Source: Treponema sp. (GTDB lineage Bacteria; Spirochaetota; Spirochaetia; Treponematales; Treponemataceae). Taken from it: a stretch of 33,775 nt of DNA. The stretch covers positions 1 to 33,775 of the forward strand of contig JAEDJS010000018.1 in assembly GCA_016296205.1 (NCBI GenBank), in the 5' to 3' direction. Shown here in pieces: positions 32,079 through 33,775 of this stretch. The position numbers were made by a program, and so were the translations under genes. Numbering within the stretch: the first letter of the stretch is position 1; each line of letters starts with the position of its first letter. The notes beneath the pieces were generated by a model, which ran no database searches, was not told the origin of the DNA, and saw only the letters and a list, made by a program, of their open reading frames with translations.

Positions 32079-33161
32079 TCATTTTTTAAAAATTTTATCA
32101 ATAAGAAGTTTTTTTACCAAAGCATCCTTTATTTTCTTTTTTACCGATGCAGTTTCTTTCTTGTTGAAGTTGTTGATTGAATAAGATGCACTTAATGTAA
32201 ATCTGTTGCCTGTAACTCCAGGATGACCGGCTACCAGCAGCGGAGGTTTGTATTTTCCAATTTCCTGGCTTACTGTTTTTCCAGTATTGCATTTTAAAAA
32301 CTCATAGCCGATTTTAAAACGCCATTTATTCCAGTTTACATAACCGTTTACATCAAAACAAAAACCTCCGTCCAGATCATCAAAAAATGTAGTAGCCCTT
32401 ACATAATGACTGTCTCTTGATGATTCCATCAGATACGGGCAGATAGAAAAATCAACTCCGGCACTCCAGTCGGAAAAATTGTATTTAACATCAACTCCAA
32501 TAAAAACAATATCATATCCCTGCTCAAAATTTATAATATTACCGGAAAAACTTTCTTCTTTTGCGTTGTGATAATCAGAATAATATTCAGTATCATACTG
32601 ATAGACACCATCTCTGGCAGTCCATTCCACATTACGCATTCTGTATCCTAAAAATGGGGAAACATCAACTTTTTTACCAGACATTTTGTAGCCCAGAACT
32701 GCAGAAAGATTCATGTTTTTATTCAAATAAGAATCATGCACCGAAAACATTGAAGCATCAAGGGTAAGAGGATTATAACCACCACCGGCACCAACCCAGT
32801 CACGGTCTTCAAGTCTTCCCCACTTGTAAGGTACTGCCAGAGAAAAATCTGCCTTTCCAAAAAAATTAAGCCAGGAACCGTAAAATCCACAGCCAATAAC
32901 AGGCACTGCGTAATCAATCCAGTCGAGACGGCTCAGAAGCTCATCCTTTTCTGTAAAAACTTTTTCATTTACTATACCAGAATACATTCCTGCTCCAGGA
33001 GTTATTTCCCAGCGGAATTTTAAATCCGGGCCTGTTTCTTCTACAGCTGGTTCCGGTTGAGTCTTCTTACCACCAAAAATATTTCTTATACTGAATTCTG
33101 CACTGGCAATATTTACAGACAGCAATAAAAATGATATATTTACTAAAGTTGATTTTTTCAT
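32079..33161 (-). CDS. Omptin-like outer-membrane protease
   Basis: A 360-residue protein with a signal peptide (residues 1-21, NIASA). A short Lys/Pro linker is followed by an aromatic-rich beta-strand pattern typical of an outer-membrane barrel. It resembles the omptin family: LSRLDW (about 76-81), EDRDW (Asp119, Asp121), WTARDGVYQYD (180-190), the NFEQGYDIVFIGVDVKYNF strand region, and SSRDSHYVR (Asp250, His252). These match in order and spacing the OmpT catalytic set Asp83, Asp85, Asp210 and His212. Omptins cut surface or host proteins between basic residues; that activity is inferred. The last 25 residues after the final strand are Lys-rich, unlike classical omptins. No Shine-Dalgarno is seen; a promoter ends 11 nt before the ATG. 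Confidence 0.75.
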   Translation of the reverse strand: MKKSTLVNISFLLLSVNIASAEFSIRNIFGGKKTQPEPAVEETGPDLKFRWEITPGAGMYSGIVNEKVFTEKDELLSRLDWIDYAVPVIGCGFYGSWLNFFGKADFSLAVPYKWGRLEDRDWVGAGGGYNPLTLDASMFSVHDSYLNKNMNLSAVLGYKMSGKKVDVSPFLGYRMRNVEWTARDGVYQYDTEYYSDYHNAKEESFSGNIINFEQGYDIVFIGVDVKYNFSDWSAGVDFSICPYLMESSRDSHYVRATTFFDDLDGGFCFDVNGYVNWNKWRFKIGYEFLKCNTGKTVSQEIGKYKPPLLVAGHPGVTGNRFTLSASYSINNFNKKETASVKKKIKDALVKKLLIDKIFKK

Positions 33162-33172
33162 ATTTACATTGA

Positions 33173-33201
33173 ACTATATAGGCATTGTAAAAAAAAAGCA
33201 A
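33173..33201 (-). promoter_or_regulatory. Promoter of the omptin-like gene with T9 tract in the spacer
   Basis: Minus strand: -35 TTGCTT (33201-33196), 17-nt spacer, -10 TATAGT (33178-33173). Nine consecutive T on this strand start in the -35 and run into the spacer. Transcription would start about 5 nt before the ATG. Confidence 0.5.
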
Positions 33202-33212
33202 TAAAATATAAA
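33185..33212 (+). promoter_or_regulatory. Distal infC promoter, overlapping the omptin promoter
   Basis: -35 TTGTAA (33185-33190), 16-nt spacer, -10 TATAAA (33207-33212). The predicted start, near 33219, would place the structured element at the 5' end of a 240-nt infC leader. Confidence 0.45.
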
Positions 33213-33223
33213 CGAGATTATCC

Positions 33224-33330
33224 CCTCACGGACAGAATCTAAATTTAACAAATAAAAATACTACCAGTCAGTCATAGACTGCCATTCTTCCCGTATTTTT
33301 ATAAACTTAATTATTTACTGTCCGTAGAGG
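33224..33330 (+). ncRNA. Structured RNA element in the infC leader
   Basis: Closing stem: CCTC+ACGGACAG (33224-33235) with CTGTCCGT+A-bulge+GAGG (33318-33330), 12 bp. Then an internal loop of 16 nt and 15 nt on the two sides, both AT-rich. The upper stem ATAAAAATAC (33252-33261) pairs with GTATTTTTAT (33293-33302), 10 bp. A small CAGTC/GACTG hairpin (33269-33281, alternative register at 33265) lies inside. The most likely role is a control leader for infC, which is autoregulated or L20-regulated in other bacteria. The stem-bubble-stem layout also recalls a short 6S-like RNA, and the strand is not proven. The rest of 33162-33461 holds promoters and AT-rich sequence only. Confidence 0.45.
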
Positions 33331-33385
33331 TATATTCCCCAATAAAAAAAATCAATCAAAAATCTTCGGAATTCACTTTTATCTA

Positions 33386-33415
33386 TAGACAAACACTACC
33401 AAAATCTGATAAAAT
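33386..33415 (+). promoter_or_regulatory. Possible proximal infC promoter
   Basis: -35 TAGACA (33386-33391), 18-nt spacer, -10 TAAAAT (33410-33415). It would give a leader of about 40 nt that bypasses the structured element. Confidence 0.35.
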
Positions 33416-33461
33416 CTTACAAACTACCATTAAAATTGTGTTTTATACACTAGGAGGATAA

Positions 33462-33775
33462 TTGGCAGACAACAACAGTAAAGGCTTACGTGTAAACGAA
33501 ATGATTCGTGTTCGTGAAGTCAGACTCATCGATGAAAACGGTGAACAGAAAGGAATTGTATCAACAATTGAAGCTATGAGAATGGCAAAGGACTTGGATC
33601 TTGACCTTGTTGAAGTTAGCCCAAACGCAAATCCACCAGTATGTAAAATACTTGATTATGGAAAGTATCGGTTCGAACAGGAAAAAAAGCTTCGTGATTC
33701 CAAAAAGAACCAGAAAGTGCTTAAGCTTAAGGAAATTCGCATGCAGCCAAAGATCGGCTCAGGCGACCTTGACAC
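33462..33775 (+). CDS. infC: Translation initiation factor IF-3 (3' end outside window)
   Basis: The first 104 residues of IF-3, which keeps 30S subunits free and checks the start codon and initiator tRNA. Conserved sequence is clear: GLRVNEMIRVREVRLID, then LDLVEVSPNANPPVCKILDYGKYRFEQEKK at the end of the N-terminal domain, and the linker leading to KEIRMQPKIGSGDLD of the C-terminal domain. The start must be TTG at 33462: the codon before it in frame is TAA, and AGGAGG lies 4 nt upstream. A non-ATG start is typical of infC and underlies its autoregulation, since IF-3 discriminates against such codons. rpmI and rplT are expected beyond the window. Confidence 0.95.
   Translation, partial: MADNNSKGLRVNEMIRVREVRLIDENGEQKGIVSTIEAMRMAKDLDLDLVEVSPNANPPVCKILDYGKYRFEQEKKLRDSKKNQKVLKLKEIRMQPKIGSGDLD

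Noticed and set aside
33461..33463. ATT start codon for infC as in E. coli
   Set aside because: The ATT is in another frame; the IF-3 frame begins at TTG 33462 right after an in-frame TAA.

Overview
This window is a low-GC chromosomal segment that looks like it comes from a spirochaete of the genus Treponema, probably a host-associated gut, rumen or oral species. The evidence is the translation block rimP-nusA-infB-rbfA-truB-rpsO-pnp running into a pair of LptF/LptG-type permeases and tgt (an arrangement I recall from Borrelia and Treponema genomes), together with AT-rich codon use, HEAT-repeat and pentapeptide proteins, and small cysteine-rich proteins. The assignment is by recall, not by database search.

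Layout. (1) 1-1749 (+): C-terminal part of a DEAH-box HrpA-type RNA helicase. (2) 1838-18462 (-): a long block, read right to left. It starts at a strong promoter upstream of rimP and runs rimP-nusA-infB-rbfA-truB/ribF fusion, then rpsO, an internal terminator, a 122-bp tandem repeat, pnp, an M16 peptidase, dut, two LptF/LptG-like permeases, tgt and a secreted HEAT-repeat protein. (3) 18597-20646 (-): a His-rich COG0523 metallochaperone-type GTPase and an RluA-family pseudouridine synthase, each with its own promoter. (4) 20676-23984: a secreted transglutaminase-like protein (+), then NADP-isocitrate dehydrogenase and glutamate racemase (-). (5) 23986-28972: an accessory stretch of small or unfamiliar genes on both strands. 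It holds a 10-cysteine protein, a two-helix membrane protein, a lipoprotein with a permuted-papain-like H/C pair, a pentapeptide-repeat protein, a metallo-beta-lactamase-fold protein, a membrane-anchored HExxH protein and a small unknown. (6) 28975-33161 (-): ilvN, fused aspartokinase-homoserine dehydrogenase (thrA), and an omptin-like outer-membrane protease. (7) 33162-33775 (+): a structured infC leader and the 5' part of infC, starting at TTG.

How the genes fit together. The large minus-strand block combines transcription termination/antitermination (NusA), initiation (IF-2, with IF-3 at the far right), 30S maturation (RimP, RbfA, S15), RNA modification (TruB, Tgt, RluA) and RNA decay (PNPase). 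It then passes into envelope lipid transport. thrA and ilvN serve aspartate-family and branched-chain amino-acid synthesis; icd supplies 2-oxoglutarate; murI supplies D-glutamate.

The observations most worth following are: the palindromic 17-18 bp tandem repeat behind a terminator between rpsO and pnp; a consensus promoter followed within about 20 nt by an intrinsic terminator ahead of rimP-nusA; a set of genes with no Shine-Dalgarno sequence and a -10 box 6-11 nt from the start codon (apparent leaderless mRNAs); an omptin-like protease with all four active-site residues; a 107-nt structured element upstream of infC; a TruB-FAD synthetase fusion without a flavokinase domain; and a zinc ribbon at the end of NusA. 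No rRNA, tRNA, CRISPR array, insertion sequence or phage gene was seen.
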